Shown here one piece after another: positions 37,533-45,925 of a stretch of 58,569 bases of DNA. Source of the stretch: JAGXFP01 sp039714535. Lineage in GTDB: Bacteria; Desulfobacterota; Desulfobulbia; Desulfobulbales; JAGXFP01. How positions within the stretch are numbered: the stretch's first letter is position 1; every line of letters begins with the position of its first letter. Position numbers and translations under genes: made by a program. Location: assembly GCA_039714535.1 (NCBI GenBank), contig JBDLJC010000020.1, forward strand, positions 1 through 58,569, in the 5' to 3' direction. Below the pieces are notes generated by a model that saw only the letters and a list, made by a program, of their open reading frames with translations, did not search any database and was not told the origin of the DNA.

Positions 37533-38072
37533 ATGGATTTAGTTGATTTGATGGTTGAAAAACGCTTTCTGGGCCAGGAATTCCTCACCTGGCTTTGGTA
37601 TAAAAGCGAAGAAAGGGGCGGCGCGGTTTTTCTGGAAAATTCAGGAACCGATATCGTCCTGGTCTTTGAGAAACATATCCTGCTGGAATCAGGCGAAGGC
37701 GACTCATACGAGAAACTGATCTGCCAAGGCTTGCAAGCAGAGCTCCAGGAAGCCCGGACCGGCCTGGCCATGGGTAAAAAAATTGAGCAGGCCCGAATCA
37801 TGATGACCCGGGATGACCATGAATTCCGTTTCAGCCTGAAAGGCAGCCTCTTTGAATACCGTTCGGTGCGATTGCCGAAAACCATGACCGACTCCGAGGA
37901 AAGCGATGACCCCGGAGCCGCTGAAGGCAGACTCCTTGACCGCATCGGTCTCTATGAGATCCCGCTGCGCACCGTTGATGAACTGTTCGGTATGTTCCTT
38001 AAAATAAGAGTTGGCAATGAATGGCCCACTGAGCTGGAGAAACTACGGAGTTGGATTAAGAGGGCGAATTAA
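37533..38072 (+). CDS. RdgC C-terminal-like partner protein
   Basis: The 179-residue protein begins MDLVDLMVEKRFLGQEFLTWLWYKSEE. Its middle (QEARTGLAMGKKIEQARIMMTRDDHEFRFSLKG) resembles the C-terminal part of E. coli RdgC, where a helix is followed by a strand pair ([25 protein letters not shown]). The ribosome site AAGGAG overlaps the rdgC stop codon, so the two are translated together. I infer a two-subunit RdgC. I do not know a published name for this protein. Confidence 0.65.
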   Translation: MDLVDLMVEKRFLGQEFLTWLWYKSEERGGAVFLENSGTDIVLVFEKHILLESGEGDSYEKLICQGLQAELQEARTGLAMGKKIEQARIMMTRDDHEFRFSLKGSLFEYRSVRLPKTMTDSEESDDPGAAEGRLLDRIGLYEIPLRTVDELFGMFLKIRVGNEWPTELEKLRSWIKRAN

Positions 38073-38113
38073 ACTACCCTCCCACCTCTTTAGGAAAAAA
38101 CACGGAGTAACCA

Positions 38114-39544
38114 ATGGAATTTGAGACCGTTATCGGGCTGGAAGTTCATGCCCAGATGAGCACCAACACCAAGATATTTTGCGGCTGTTCAACCGAATTC
38201 GGCAAGCCGCCCAATACCAATACCTGTCCGCTCTGCCTGGGCTTACCCGGCGTGCTGCCGGTTCTAAACCGCAAGGTGGTGGAGTATGCCATCAAGATGG
38301 GACTGGCCACCAACTGCCGGATCAACCAAACCAACGTTTTCGCCCGCAAGAACTACTTCTACCCCGACCTGCCCAAGGGTTATCAGATCTCCCAGTTCGA
38401 TCTGCCCATCGCCGAACACGGCTGGATCGAGATCGAAATTGATGACCAGATAAAACGCATCGGCCTGACCCGGATCCACATGGAGGAAGACGCCGGCAAA
38501 TTAGTCCACGACGACCGCAAACCCCAGAGCTATGTCGATCTGAACCGGACCGGTACGCCGCTGATCGAAATTGTCAGCGAACCGGACCTCCGTTCGGCTG
38601 AGGAGGCCACCGCCTATCTAAAGAAAATTCATGCCATTCTGCGCTATCTCGACATCTGCGACGGCAATATGCAGGAGGGCAGTTTCCGCTGCGACGCCAA
38701 TATCTCCCTGCGCCCCGTAGGCCAGGAGGAGCTCGGCACCAGGACTGAGCTCAAAAACATGAACTCCTTTCGTAATGTCCAGCGGGCCCTCGAGTATGAA
38801 GAACGCCGCCAGCGCGATATCCTGTTGGAAGGCGGCGAAGTGGTCCAGCAGACCCTGCTCTGGGATCCGGATGCAGGCAAGACCAGCTCAATGCGCTCCA
38901 AGGAGGAGGCCCACGATTATCGCTATTTCCCGGACCCGGATCTGGTCCCGGTTGAAATCTCTGAAGAATGGCTGGCCGAAGTCAGTAAGGCCCAACCGGA
39001 ACTGCCCGACGAGCGCAAGGCCCGTTTCATGGCGGAACTGGAATTACCCAGCTACGATGCGGTGATCCTGACCAGTGAGCGGGAGTTGGCAGATTTCTTC
39101 GAGGAGGCACTGGCCCTATATCCAAATGCAAAAAAACTCTCCAACTGGATTATGACCGAGTTGATCCGGGAGTTGCGCGACAGAGACCAAGAGATTGGCC
39201 AATGCCAGGTCAGCCCGGCCCATCTGGCCAATCTCCTGGCGCTGATCGAGAAAGACACCATCAGTGGCAAGATTGCCAAGAAGGTCTTTCTGGAGATGCT
39301 GGAGACCGGCAAAGATGCCGATACCGTGGTCAAAGAGAAGAATCTGGTCCAGATGAGTGATGAGGGCGATCTGCTGAAGATCGTCCAGGAAATCGTCGCC
39401 GCTAACCCTGATCAGGTTACCCAGTTCAAGGAAGGTAAGACCAAGGTCATGGGCTTTTTTGTCGGCCAGCTGATGCAGAAGACCAAGGGGCGGGCCAACC
39501 CCAAAATGGCCAATAAGCTATTTGCTGATGCGTTGAATAAATAA
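38114..39544 (+). CDS. gatB: Aspartyl/glutamyl-tRNA amidotransferase subunit B
   Basis: This 476-residue protein is full length. GatB is the kinase and amidation subunit of GatCAB, which turns Glu-tRNA-Gln or Asp-tRNA-Asn into the amidated form. Typical sequences are TVIGLEVHAQ at the start, NTCPLCLGLPG, FYPDLPKGYQISQ and the SFRCDANISLRP segment. The C-terminal ~150 residues form the tail domain related to YqeY (end: MQKTKGRANPKMANKLF). The GatC and GatA genes are not in the window. The GGAG ribosome site is good. Confidence 0.97.
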   Translation: MEFETVIGLEVHAQMSTNTKIFCGCSTEFGKPPNTNTCPLCLGLPGVLPVLNRKVVEYAIKMGLATNCRINQTNVFARKNYFYPDLPKGYQISQFDLPIAEHGWIEIEIDDQIKRIGLTRIHMEEDAGKLVHDDRKPQSYVDLNRTGTPLIEIVSEPDLRSAEEATAYLKKIHAILRYLDICDGNMQEGSFRCDANISLRPVGQEELGTRTELKNMNSFRNVQRALEYEERRQRDILLEGGEVVQQTLLWDPDAGKTSSMRSKEEAHDYRYFPDPDLVPVEISEEWLAEVSKAQPELPDERKARFMAELELPSYDAVILTSERELADFFEEALALYPNAKKLSNWIMTELIRELRDRDQEIGQCQVSPAHLANLLALIEKDTISGKIAKKVFLEMLETGKDADTVVKEKNLVQMSDEGDLLKIVQEIVAANPDQVTQFKEGKTKVMGFFVGQLMQKTKGRANPKMANKLFADALNK

Positions 39545-39918
39545 AATCACACATCGGAAAACTGCTGGACCGGCCAGCGAAATAAAGTATGTTGCTTTGT
39601 GAAGACACTAACGATTCGATGTGGCTGTGATTCTGCTATTATCGGGACTCGCATTTTTCTAGCCCGATGGGTGAGTAGTTTTGAAAAAAATCTATTCTGC
39701 CATTTGGTACAAACTGTAACCGAGACGTCTTGCTAGAGACATGAAGCAAGAATCGCATAAACAGACACATATACTATTTTTTCAAAAATACTCGTGAAAT
39801 ATGCGGGCTAGCGCTCTACCGTGGCATAATCGCAACCAGATAAGATAATTCGCACATTTCAGAGACTTAGCACTTACAATTACTTCAAACCATTTTTCAT
39901 TTTAGGCGCCTTCTTTAT
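39545..39918. other. Gene-free region, 374 bases
   Basis: AT-rich sequence between gatB and radC. The only structure is a weak GCTGG-ACCGG-CCAGC hairpin near 39562-39577 soon after the gatB stop, without a T run. I see nothing else that I can support. Confidence 0.35.
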
Positions 39919-40647
39919 ATGACCGATGATGGCAAGAAGCTCCGTGGGGCCGGTCACCGCCAGCGGCTGCGGGACAAATTTAAGGATCGAGGCATCGAGG
40001 CCCTGACCGACTCAGAGGTCCTTGAGTTACTCTTGACCCTCGGCACCCCGCGCCGGGATTGCAAAGAATGCGCCCGGGCCGCTCTGAAGAGATTCGGCTC
40101 TCTGCCAGAAGTTCTCGAGGCATCCCAACAGGAACTGCAAGAGGTGCAAGGTCTTGGGCCGATTAATTCCTTTGCCCTGACCTTTGTTCAGGGCGTGGCC
40201 CGCCGCTTCCTCAAGGAACGGTTGCAAAATCGCAACTATCTGCGTTCTTCACGGGAAGTGGCTGATTATCTGGTTCATGCGATGCGCGACCTAAAAAAAG
40301 AAGTATTCACCGTGATCTTCCTGAATGCCTCCCACTCAATAATCGATACCGAGACCATCGCCGAAGGCACCCTGACCACCAATACCATCTACCCCCGGGA
40401 ATTGATCAAACTGGCCCTCCAGCATCATGCCGCCGCCCTGGTCATTGCCCACAACCATCCCTCCGGCTCACTGTCTCCATCCAACGACGATATCCGCCTG
40501 ACCCGCCATCTTTTCGAGGCCTGCAGCCTGGTGAACATAAACCTTCTCGATCACCTGATCATCGGCAGCGGGGAAATCCCGTACAGTTTCGCCGACCACG
40601 GCATGATGAGCGAGATCAGGCAAGAATACCAGCAGGGGCGCCAATGA
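39919..40647 (+). CDS. radC: RadC-family JAB-domain protein
   Basis: The 242-residue protein has an N-terminal helix-hairpin-helix region (~10-95) and a C-terminal JAB/MPN metalloprotease-like domain. The metal motif HNHPSGSLSPSNDD (HxHx7SxxD) is intact, with a Glu in AEGTLT. RadC was once linked to DNA repair, but its biochemical role is unresolved. Its last bases overlap the start of hemW (ATGA at 40644). Confidence 0.93.
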   Translation: MTDDGKKLRGAGHRQRLRDKFKDRGIEALTDSEVLELLLTLGTPRRDCKECARAALKRFGSLPEVLEASQQELQEVQGLGPINSFALTFVQGVARRFLKERLQNRNYLRSSREVADYLVHAMRDLKKEVFTVIFLNASHSIIDTETIAEGTLTTNTIYPRELIKLALQHHAAALVIAHNHPSGSLSPSNDDIRLTRHLFEACSLVNINLLDHLIIGSGEIPYSFADHGMMSEIRQEYQQGRQ

Positions 40648-41789
40648 CACCCGATGAACCAATGAATGGGTTGTATGTCCACATCCCCTTCTGCCGCTCC
40701 AAGTGTGGTTACTGCGCCTTTGTCTCCTTCCCGATCAAGAATTCCGCCCCCGGCTCATATCTGACCGCCCTGTACAAGGAGATTGACTTCTGGAGTAAAC
40801 GGGTGCAGGATGATAAATTCGGCTCGCTCTTTATCGGTGGCGGCACCCCGACCATTCTCTCGACAGCGGAACTCACCGAACTCCTGACCGTTTTAAAGGA
40901 CAAGTTCGCCTTCAGCGCCACGGCCGAGATCACCATTGAAAGCAACCCGAACACCGTCGATCTGGCCAAGTTAACCGAACTGCGAAAGAACGGGGTCAAC
41001 CGCTTGAGCATCGGTATCCAGTCCTTTAGCGATCAAACCCTGCGCCTAATTGAGCGCAGCCACACCGTGGCGGAGGGAATCGAAGCGGCTTATTTGGCCC
41101 GGCAGGCCGGCTTTGAGAATTTGAATCTGGACCTGATCTACGGTCTACCCGGCCAAACCATCGCGGAGTGGCAAGATACCCTGGGGGAGGCTTTGGCGCT
41201 TAAGCCAGATCATCTCTCGGCCTATCAGTTGAGCATCGACCGCGGCTCCCGTTTTGCCGAAAAGGTCGAACAGGGTAACCTGCAACTACCAGATGATGAT
41301 CAGGTGGCGATTATGGCCGAAGACACCTTGGCAATTATGAGCAGCACCCCCCTTGAGCGTTATGAGATCTCCAACTACGCCCGCCCCGGTCATCGTTGCC
41401 GGCACAACCTGATCTATTGGCATAACGGTTCATACCTGGGGTTGGGCGCCGGAGCAGTTGCCAACTGGTCCGGCCTGCGAATTCGCAACACCCCAAACCC
41501 GAAACTATACGCCAAAAGACTGCTGAACAGTGAGACAGCCTGGCTGGAAACCGAGGCCCTGCCCCGGGAGGCATCATTCCGGGAAACGGTGGTTATGGGC
41601 CTGCGACTCCCGAAGGGCATTGATTTAAATAGCCTGCAAGAAAGGTTCGATCTTGATCCTGAAGAATATTACGGTGAGATTCTCCAGACCCTGACGAGAC
41701 GAAAAATGATTGAGATTGTGGCAGGCAGATTGCGCCTAACCGAAGCCGCTTTACCATTTGCCAATCAAGCCCTGGGGGAATTGGTCTAG
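40644..41789 (+). CDS. hemW: HemW-like radical SAM protein
   Basis: The 381-residue protein has a CxxxCxxC motif (Cys17, Cys21, Cys24) directly after YVHIPFC, then GGGTPT and the IGIQSF segment of the HemN/HemW family. HemW is a haem-binding chaperone and not the oxygen-independent coproporphyrinogen oxidase HemN. The spacing and shorter N-terminus here match HemW. Older annotations call it HemN-like. It is translationally coupled to radC. Confidence 0.92.
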   Translation: MTPDEPMNGLYVHIPFCRSKCGYCAFVSFPIKNSAPGSYLTALYKEIDFWSKRVQDDKFGSLFIGGGTPTILSTAELTELLTVLKDKFAFSATAEITIESNPNTVDLAKLTELRKNGVNRLSIGIQSFSDQTLRLIERSHTVAEGIEAAYLARQAGFENLNLDLIYGLPGQTIAEWQDTLGEALALKPDHLSAYQLSIDRGSRFAEKVEQGNLQLPDDDQVAIMAEDTLAIMSSTPLERYEISNYARPGHRCRHNLIYWHNGSYLGLGAGAVANWSGLRIRNTPNPKLYAKRLLNSETAWLETEALPREASFRETVVMGLRLPKGIDLNSLQERFDLDPEEYYGEILQTLTRRKMIEIVAGRLRLTEAALPFANQALGELV

Positions 41790-41896
41790 ACACACTTGGA
41801 GTAGAGGTTTTAAGCAGACAATTAAATACAGCTCCTCGCGGTAGACATAGGACTATAAGCAAAAAGTAGCGAATCATAATTTCCAGGTAAAAAAAC

Positions 41897-43243
41897 ATGG
41901 CGAAAGAAAAAACCACCATCTTCCTCTGCAGCAACTGCGGCAATGATTTCAGCCGCTGGCACGGCCAATGTCCGGATTGCGGTGAATGGGACACCATCAA
42001 AGAAAGCCGTCTGGTGCCTCCCGTCACCAAGAGTCGCTACGGCTATGCCGGAGAACGGTCCGAAGTCAAGACCATGGCCGAGGTCGAGACTAGCTCCTCG
42101 CCCCGTTTCACTACGGAACTGGCCGAATTTGATCGGGTCTTGGGTGGTGGTGTGGTGCCTGGTTCGGTGGTGCTGATCGGCGGCGACCCCGGCGTCGGTA
42201 AATCAACCATTCTCCTGCAGGTCTGCTGCAAGCTAGCGATGAACATGAAGGTGCTTTACGTTACCGGCGAAGAATCCTTGCAACAGATCAGCATGCGGGC
42301 TAAGAGATTGGGCCTGCCCGGCGACAATCTGCTGTTGCTGGCCGAGACCCGCGTCGAGGAAATCTGCGAGACCGCCCGCCGCGAACAACCGCAGGTTATG
42401 GTAATCGATTCAATCCAGACCATGCAGGCTGCCGAAGTCAGTTCGGCCCCTGGCAGTGTCTCCCAGGTGCGCGAATCGGCCGCAATCCTGACTAAATTTG
42501 CCAAACACAGCGACACCGCTATATTCCTGGTGGGTCACGTCACCAAGAGCGGCGATTTGGCCGGCCCCCGGGTTCTGGAACACATCATTGATGTCGTCTG
42601 CTACATAGAAGGCGGCTCCGATAGCCGCTTCCGGATCATCAGGGCCATCAAGAACCGTTATGGCGCCGTTAACGAGCTGGGCGTATTTGCCATGACCGAC
42701 ACGGGCTTGAAAGAGGTCAAAAACCCCTCGGCCATCTTCCTCAGCCGCCAGGACGAAAACATGGCGGGTAGCGCCGTTATGGTGATCTGGGAAGGCAGTC
42801 GCCCGTTGCTGGTCGAGATCCAGGCTCTGGTCGACGACAGCTACGGTGAAAACCCGCGCCGGGTTACGCTGGGCCTCGACGCCAACCGGTTGGCCATGCT
42901 GCTCGCCGTCATCCATCGCCATGGCAGTATCGCAACCTACAACAAGGATATTTACGTCAATGTGGTGGGCGGCATCCGGGTTATGGAGACCAGCGCCGAT
43001 CTGGCCCTGGTCCTGGCAGTGATTTCGAGCCTCAAAGACAAACCCCTGCCCCGCGACCTGGTAGCCTTCGGTGAGGTCGGCCTGGCCGGAGAGATCCGGC
43101 CGGTGCCCGGCGGTCAGGAGCGGCTCCGAGAGGCGGCCAAACACGGGTTCAAACGGGCTGTAGTTCCAAAGGGCAACGCCCCGCAACAGGCCATTCCCGG
43201 CTTGGAGATAATTGCAGTCAGCAAGTTAAGTGATGCCCTTTAA
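41897..43243 (+). CDS. radA: DNA repair protein RadA/Sms
   Basis: The 448-residue protein has an N-terminal zinc finger (Cys11, Cys14, Cys25, Cys28). A RecA-like ATPase follows with Walker A GGDPGVGKST (~95-105) and the RadA motif KNRYG. The C-terminal Lon-like domain has EVGLAGEIRPVPGGQERLREA. RadA is a branch-migration helicase that acts on recombination intermediates. Together with RdgC and RadC it gives this stretch a DNA-maintenance flavour, although the genes are separately spaced. Confidence 0.97.
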   Translation: MAKEKTTIFLCSNCGNDFSRWHGQCPDCGEWDTIKESRLVPPVTKSRYGYAGERSEVKTMAEVETSSSPRFTTELAEFDRVLGGGVVPGSVVLIGGDPGVGKSTILLQVCCKLAMNMKVLYVTGEESLQQISMRAKRLGLPGDNLLLLAETRVEEICETARREQPQVMVIDSIQTMQAAEVSSAPGSVSQVRESAAILTKFAKHSDTAIFLVGHVTKSGDLAGPRVLEHIIDVVCYIEGGSDSRFRIIRAIKNRYGAVNELGVFAMTDTGLKEVKNPSAIFLSRQDENMAGSAVMVIWEGSRPLLVEIQALVDDSYGENPRRVTLGLDANRLAMLLAVIHRHGSIATYNKDIYVNVVGGIRVMETSADLALVLAVISSLKDKPLPRDLVAFGEVGLAGEIRPVPGGQERLREAAKHGFKRAVVPKGNAPQQAIPGLEIIAVSKLSDAL

Positions 43244-43334
43244 ATTATCTAGTATTGGTCTGCAATGCTATTTTCTTCGAGGACGAAGGATCAAGGTGAC
43301 CTAGTCAAGTCAGACAGCCATGGATAAATTCCTA

Positions 43335-43550
43335 CTATTTTTCTTCATTATCCTTCGTTAAAAATTCATCCCTCTCTCTTTTATATTCATCGTAACTTTG
43401 TTGTTCCTGGGGAATTGGCTCATTTGATGGATTTATTATTCTTTCTCTTTGTTGCATTCCTTCATATATACCTTCATAAACCCTTTCTTTCTCGCAGCCT
43501 GCGACGACCCCTAAAACTAAAAACAAGAATGATAGATATCTTAATTGCAT
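43335..43550 (-). CDS. Small lipoprotein of unknown function
   Basis: The 71-residue precursor MQLRYLSFLFLVLGVVAGC ends its signal with lipobox VVAGC (Cys19). The mature 53 residues are highly charged, with a Glu-rich tail (YDEYKRERDEFLTKDNEEK). ATG 43550 has AAAGGGA before it; the frame extends upstream but without homology or ribosome site. The DNA is AT-richer than its neighbours. I do not recognise a family. Confidence 0.7.
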   Translation of the reverse strand: MQLRYLSFLFLVLGVVAGCEKERVYEGIYEGMQQRERIINPSNEPIPQEQQSYDEYKRERDEFLTKDNEEK

Positions 43551-43852
43551 AACTAGTTTCCCTTTAGATTTTTTTAAACAGCTACGGGGGATTCTTCGCT
43601 GTTTTGTCTGGATACCGTAAAACGTTTGAATTTGGATGAAATCATTTTTTAGTGCATAACCGTTAAATAGTATAGTTTTTTGTACCCGGACCCCACAAAA
43701 CAATAAAAGTAAAAAAAACTATACCCTACTCCTCACCCTAGAAACCTACAACCCCTTGTTTTTATTGCATTTACCACCAACATCCTCTTTTGGCATGTCA
43801 ATTGCATCTATACAATATATAAGTTGCAAATATCCATCTCTCTTTCCCCTTG
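43551..43852. other. AT-rich gene-free region, possible small RNA
   Basis: The stretch holds the lipoprotein promoter side and, on the plus strand, TTGCAT and TATACAAT boxes around 43793-43822. These are directly upstream of an isolated terminator (43853). No protein-coding frame is credible. A short transcript of about 60-80 bases ending at the terminator is possible. Confidence 0.3.
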
Positions 43853-43890
43853 AAACCGGTCGGGTTCCCCCCTCGACCGGTTTTCTTTTT
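43853..43890 (+). terminator. Isolated Rho-independent terminator
   Basis: A perfect 10-base stem AAACCGGTCG/CGACCGGTTT with an 11-base C-rich loop is followed by TCTTTTT. The nearest plus-strand gene upstream, radA, ends 610 bases earlier. So it either ends an unannotated small RNA or insulates the tRNA-Ser promoter that follows. Confidence 0.8.
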
Positions 43891-43907
43891 GCCTAAACGT
43901 TCATATA

Positions 43908-43936
43908 TTGACATGACTAATCGGAAATGGTAAACC
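43908..43936 (+). promoter_or_regulatory. Candidate sigma-70 promoter for the tRNA-Ser pair
   Basis: TTGACA (43908-43913), 17 bases, then TAAACC (43931-43936), 16 bases before the first tRNA-Ser. The same TTGACA-N17-TAAA layout precedes the tRNA-Lys/Glu pair. Confidence 0.5.
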
Positions 43937-43952
43937 CTTTCTACTTCAGGAT

Positions 43953-44038
43953 GGAGGAATGGCCGAGTGGTTGAAGGCGGCGGTCTTGAAAACCGTTGAA
44001 CGAAAGTTCCGTGGGTTCGAATCCTACTTCCTCCGCCA
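43953..44038 (+). tRNA. tRNA-Ser (anticodon TGA)
   Basis: The acceptor stem GGAGGAA/TTCCTCC is followed by G and encoded CCA (44036-44038). The anticodon loop within GGTCTTGAAAACC gives TGA. The long variable arm (GAACGAAAGTTC) identifies a class II tRNA. Confidence 0.96.
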
Positions 44039-44053
44039 TTTTTTTGCAGTCAC

Positions 44054-44146
44054 GGAGAGATGACCGAGTTGGCTGAAGGTGCTCGCCTGCTAAGCGAGTG
44101 TAGGGGTTATTCCTTACCGAGGGTTCGAATCCCTCTCTCTCCGCCA
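44054..44146 (+). tRNA. tRNA-Ser (anticodon GCT)
   Basis: The acceptor stem GGAGAGA/TCTCTCC is followed by G and encoded CCA (44144-44146). The anticodon loop CTGCTAA between TCGC and GCGA arms gives GCT. The long variable arm is typical of serine tRNA. It is 15 bases after the first tRNA-Ser, in the same transcript. Confidence 0.96.
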
Positions 44147-44190
44147 ATTTTACACATAAGTGATTGAAATTATTTAACATTAATCACTCG

Positions 44191-44255
44191 AAAAGCCTTT
44201 TCTATCAAAACTTGCACATCCAACCCGTACATTTTGACAGGAAAAGGCTTTTTTT
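44191..44255 (+). terminator. Terminator of the tRNA-Ser pair
   Basis: A perfect 12-base stem AAAAGCCTTTTC/GAAAAGGCTTTT encloses an unusually long 38-base loop and ends in T. A smaller hairpin (AGTGATT/AATCACT) lies just before it at 44159-44188. Confidence 0.75.
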
Positions 44256-44288
44256 ATGGCAATCAGTATTCCCAGCTACCTTTACTGC

Positions 44289-44726
44289 TTAATTACCCCA
44301 GACAAGAGCTTTGAAAAGCCAGCCTGTCATACCGGACTCGTGTTTTATCTGTAGCCAGTCACCCTTCTCGCTAATAACCTTAAAAGTCACACCAGCTTGG
44401 GCCTTAAGAACAATCGGATTTTTTTTGCCGGGCCCTTTGCGGATATTAACTTTCTCTGCCTTGATGATGACCGCTCTGATATTGTCAACACTCGTCTTTT
44501 GAATCCAACCAGTGTTATCCAAATAGTCTGTAACTTTGAAAAAATCTCCTTGGGCTCCCTGGGTGGACAAAGGATAATAGCGTGGGACCTGTAAAAGCAC
44601 AGTGGAAACGACAAGTGAGGGGGAACTCCTTATATCAGCTGAAGTTTCTGAAACTGCCACCATCTCAGCATAGATATTTCCCGCTCCAAGCAGAATAAAC
44701 AATATGCTCCCGAAGAAGAGTCTCAT
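44289..44726 (-). CDS. Exported protein with two SH3b domains
   Basis: The 145-residue precursor has a signal peptide (MRLFFGSILFILLGAGNIYA) and two bacterial SH3-like repeats: ETSADIRSSPSLVVSTVLLQVPR with GWIQK, and AEKVNIRKGPGKKNPIVLKAQAG with GWLFKALVWGN. SH3b domains usually bind peptidoglycan or act as spacers in cell-wall enzymes. There is no catalytic domain. ATG 44726 with AGGTG before it gives a proper signal peptide. It follows the tad genes on the same strand, 135 bases after tadD, and may be a distal member of that operon. Confidence 0.8.
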   Translation of the reverse strand: MRLFFGSILFILLGAGNIYAEMVAVSETSADIRSSPSLVVSTVLLQVPRYYPLSTQGAQGDFFKVTDYLDNTGWIQKTSVDNIRAVIIKAEKVNIRKGPGKKNPIVLKAQAGVTFKVISEKGDWLQIKHESGMTGWLFKALVWGN

Positions 44727-44861
44727 CGCTACACCTCGCTTGTTCTGGGTTAGCTTCATTGATTTATGTTTTGGCATGAAATAGTTCCAGATTACCATTC
44801 ATGGTTTTGCTTCTCCTAAAGTATTGGTGCAGATGTATATTGTTCATAATACACTTCCAGA

Positions 44862-45812
44862 TCAGGGCTCATTGCCAAGAAGGCCAAGGTTTTCCTTGGC
44901 ACGCACATAATGACGGGGATGTAACTCCAACGCTTTTTCAAACGAAGCTCTCGCCGTATCTTCCTGGCCCATTATCATATAGATATAGCCTAAATCATTA
45001 TAGGCAGTTGCTTCACTTCCTGTTTTACGAAACAGATTGAAGGCCTTTTTGGCTTGGGTGTCCAAGGCGTATGCCGCTGCCAGATTGTTTTGGATACGCA
45101 AACTGTCTGGTTCGATTGCCAGGGCCGTCTGCAATGTTTTAACGGCCTCGGCATAGTTATTCCGAAGCAAATAGTTGAAGCCAAGATTGTTGAAGGCCGA
45201 TGCATCTCGAGGCCTCAATTCCGTTACCTGGATAAGCAATGAATGAGCTTTGTCCTCCTTTCCCATACGGCCATAGGTTATGGCAAGTTCAGTAAGGATT
45301 TCTGGATCATCAGAGTGAATTTCTCTGGCCCGGTTGAAAGAAATCACCGCCTGCTCATAATTTCTTTCTTCACGATATAGCTTGCCGGTTGAAATGAGAA
45401 CTTGCCGATTCTTACCGTCTATAAGCAAGGCTTTGTCAAAAAAACTGTGGGCGGCCTGGTTGTCGCCACTAAGCGCCAAGGTCTCCCCGAGGCCGGTATA
45501 GGCTGCGGTCGAACCATCTTGTTTTTTAAGCGCCATTTGGAAGTGGAGCAGGGCCAATTTAGTGTTTCCTGTGGATAAATATTGATTGCCGAGAACAAGT
45601 AATTCGTTATAGGAAAGGTTTGCCAGCTTGCTTTCTTCATTTTCTAACGCATCTTGCATAACGGCGCTACGAACAGGGCTGAAATGTAAAGGTTCGCTGG
45701 TTGTAGCGCAGGCCGAAAGCAAGAGCGTCATAAAGACCAGAGGTATAACGGATTTAAAAGCAAAAGGATTTTGATGTATCTTATTGATATATGAAAATAG
45801 CGGGAATGTCAT
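44862..45812 (-). CDS. tadD: TPR lipoprotein TadD (Flp pilus assembly)
   Basis: This 316-residue protein has a lipoprotein signal (LVFMTLLLSAC) followed by about six tetratricopeptide repeats, each with the Leu/Gly/Tyr/Ala pattern (e.g. AAYTGLGETLALSGDNQAAHSFFDKAL). TadD proteins are periplasmic pilotin-like partners in the Tad secretion system. It has an AAGGAG ribosome site and is placed after tadC, as in most tad loci. Confidence 0.88.
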   Translation of the reverse strand: MTFPLFSYINKIHQNPFAFKSVIPLVFMTLLLSACATTSEPLHFSPVRSAVMQDALENEESKLANLSYNELLVLGNQYLSTGNTKLALLHFQMALKKQDGSTAAYTGLGETLALSGDNQAAHSFFDKALLIDGKNRQVLISTGKLYREERNYEQAVISFNRAREIHSDDPEILTELAITYGRMGKEDKAHSLLIQVTELRPRDASAFNNLGFNYLLRNNYAEAVKTLQTALAIEPDSLRIQNNLAAAYALDTQAKKAFNLFRKTGSEATAYNDLGYIYMIMGQEDTARASFEKALELHPRHYVRAKENLGLLGNEP

Positions 45813-45925
45813 AATCTCCTTTTCGCTGCCTGGAAATGAAACGATAATTTCTCATTGATCGAATAAAAAACCAACACGCAACACTCATTACTGGCTACAG
45901 CAAGTTATGTAAAATATCTTTTGGA

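Noticed and set aside
42410..43186. 258-codon open frame antisense to radA
   Set aside because: radA is complete with zinc finger, Walker and Lon-like motifs; the antisense frame has no family features.
43941..44180. 79-codon minus-strand frame with EREGFEPS-like peptide
   Set aside because: This is the antisense of two tRNA-Ser genes; such peptides are a well-known artefact of tRNA sequence.
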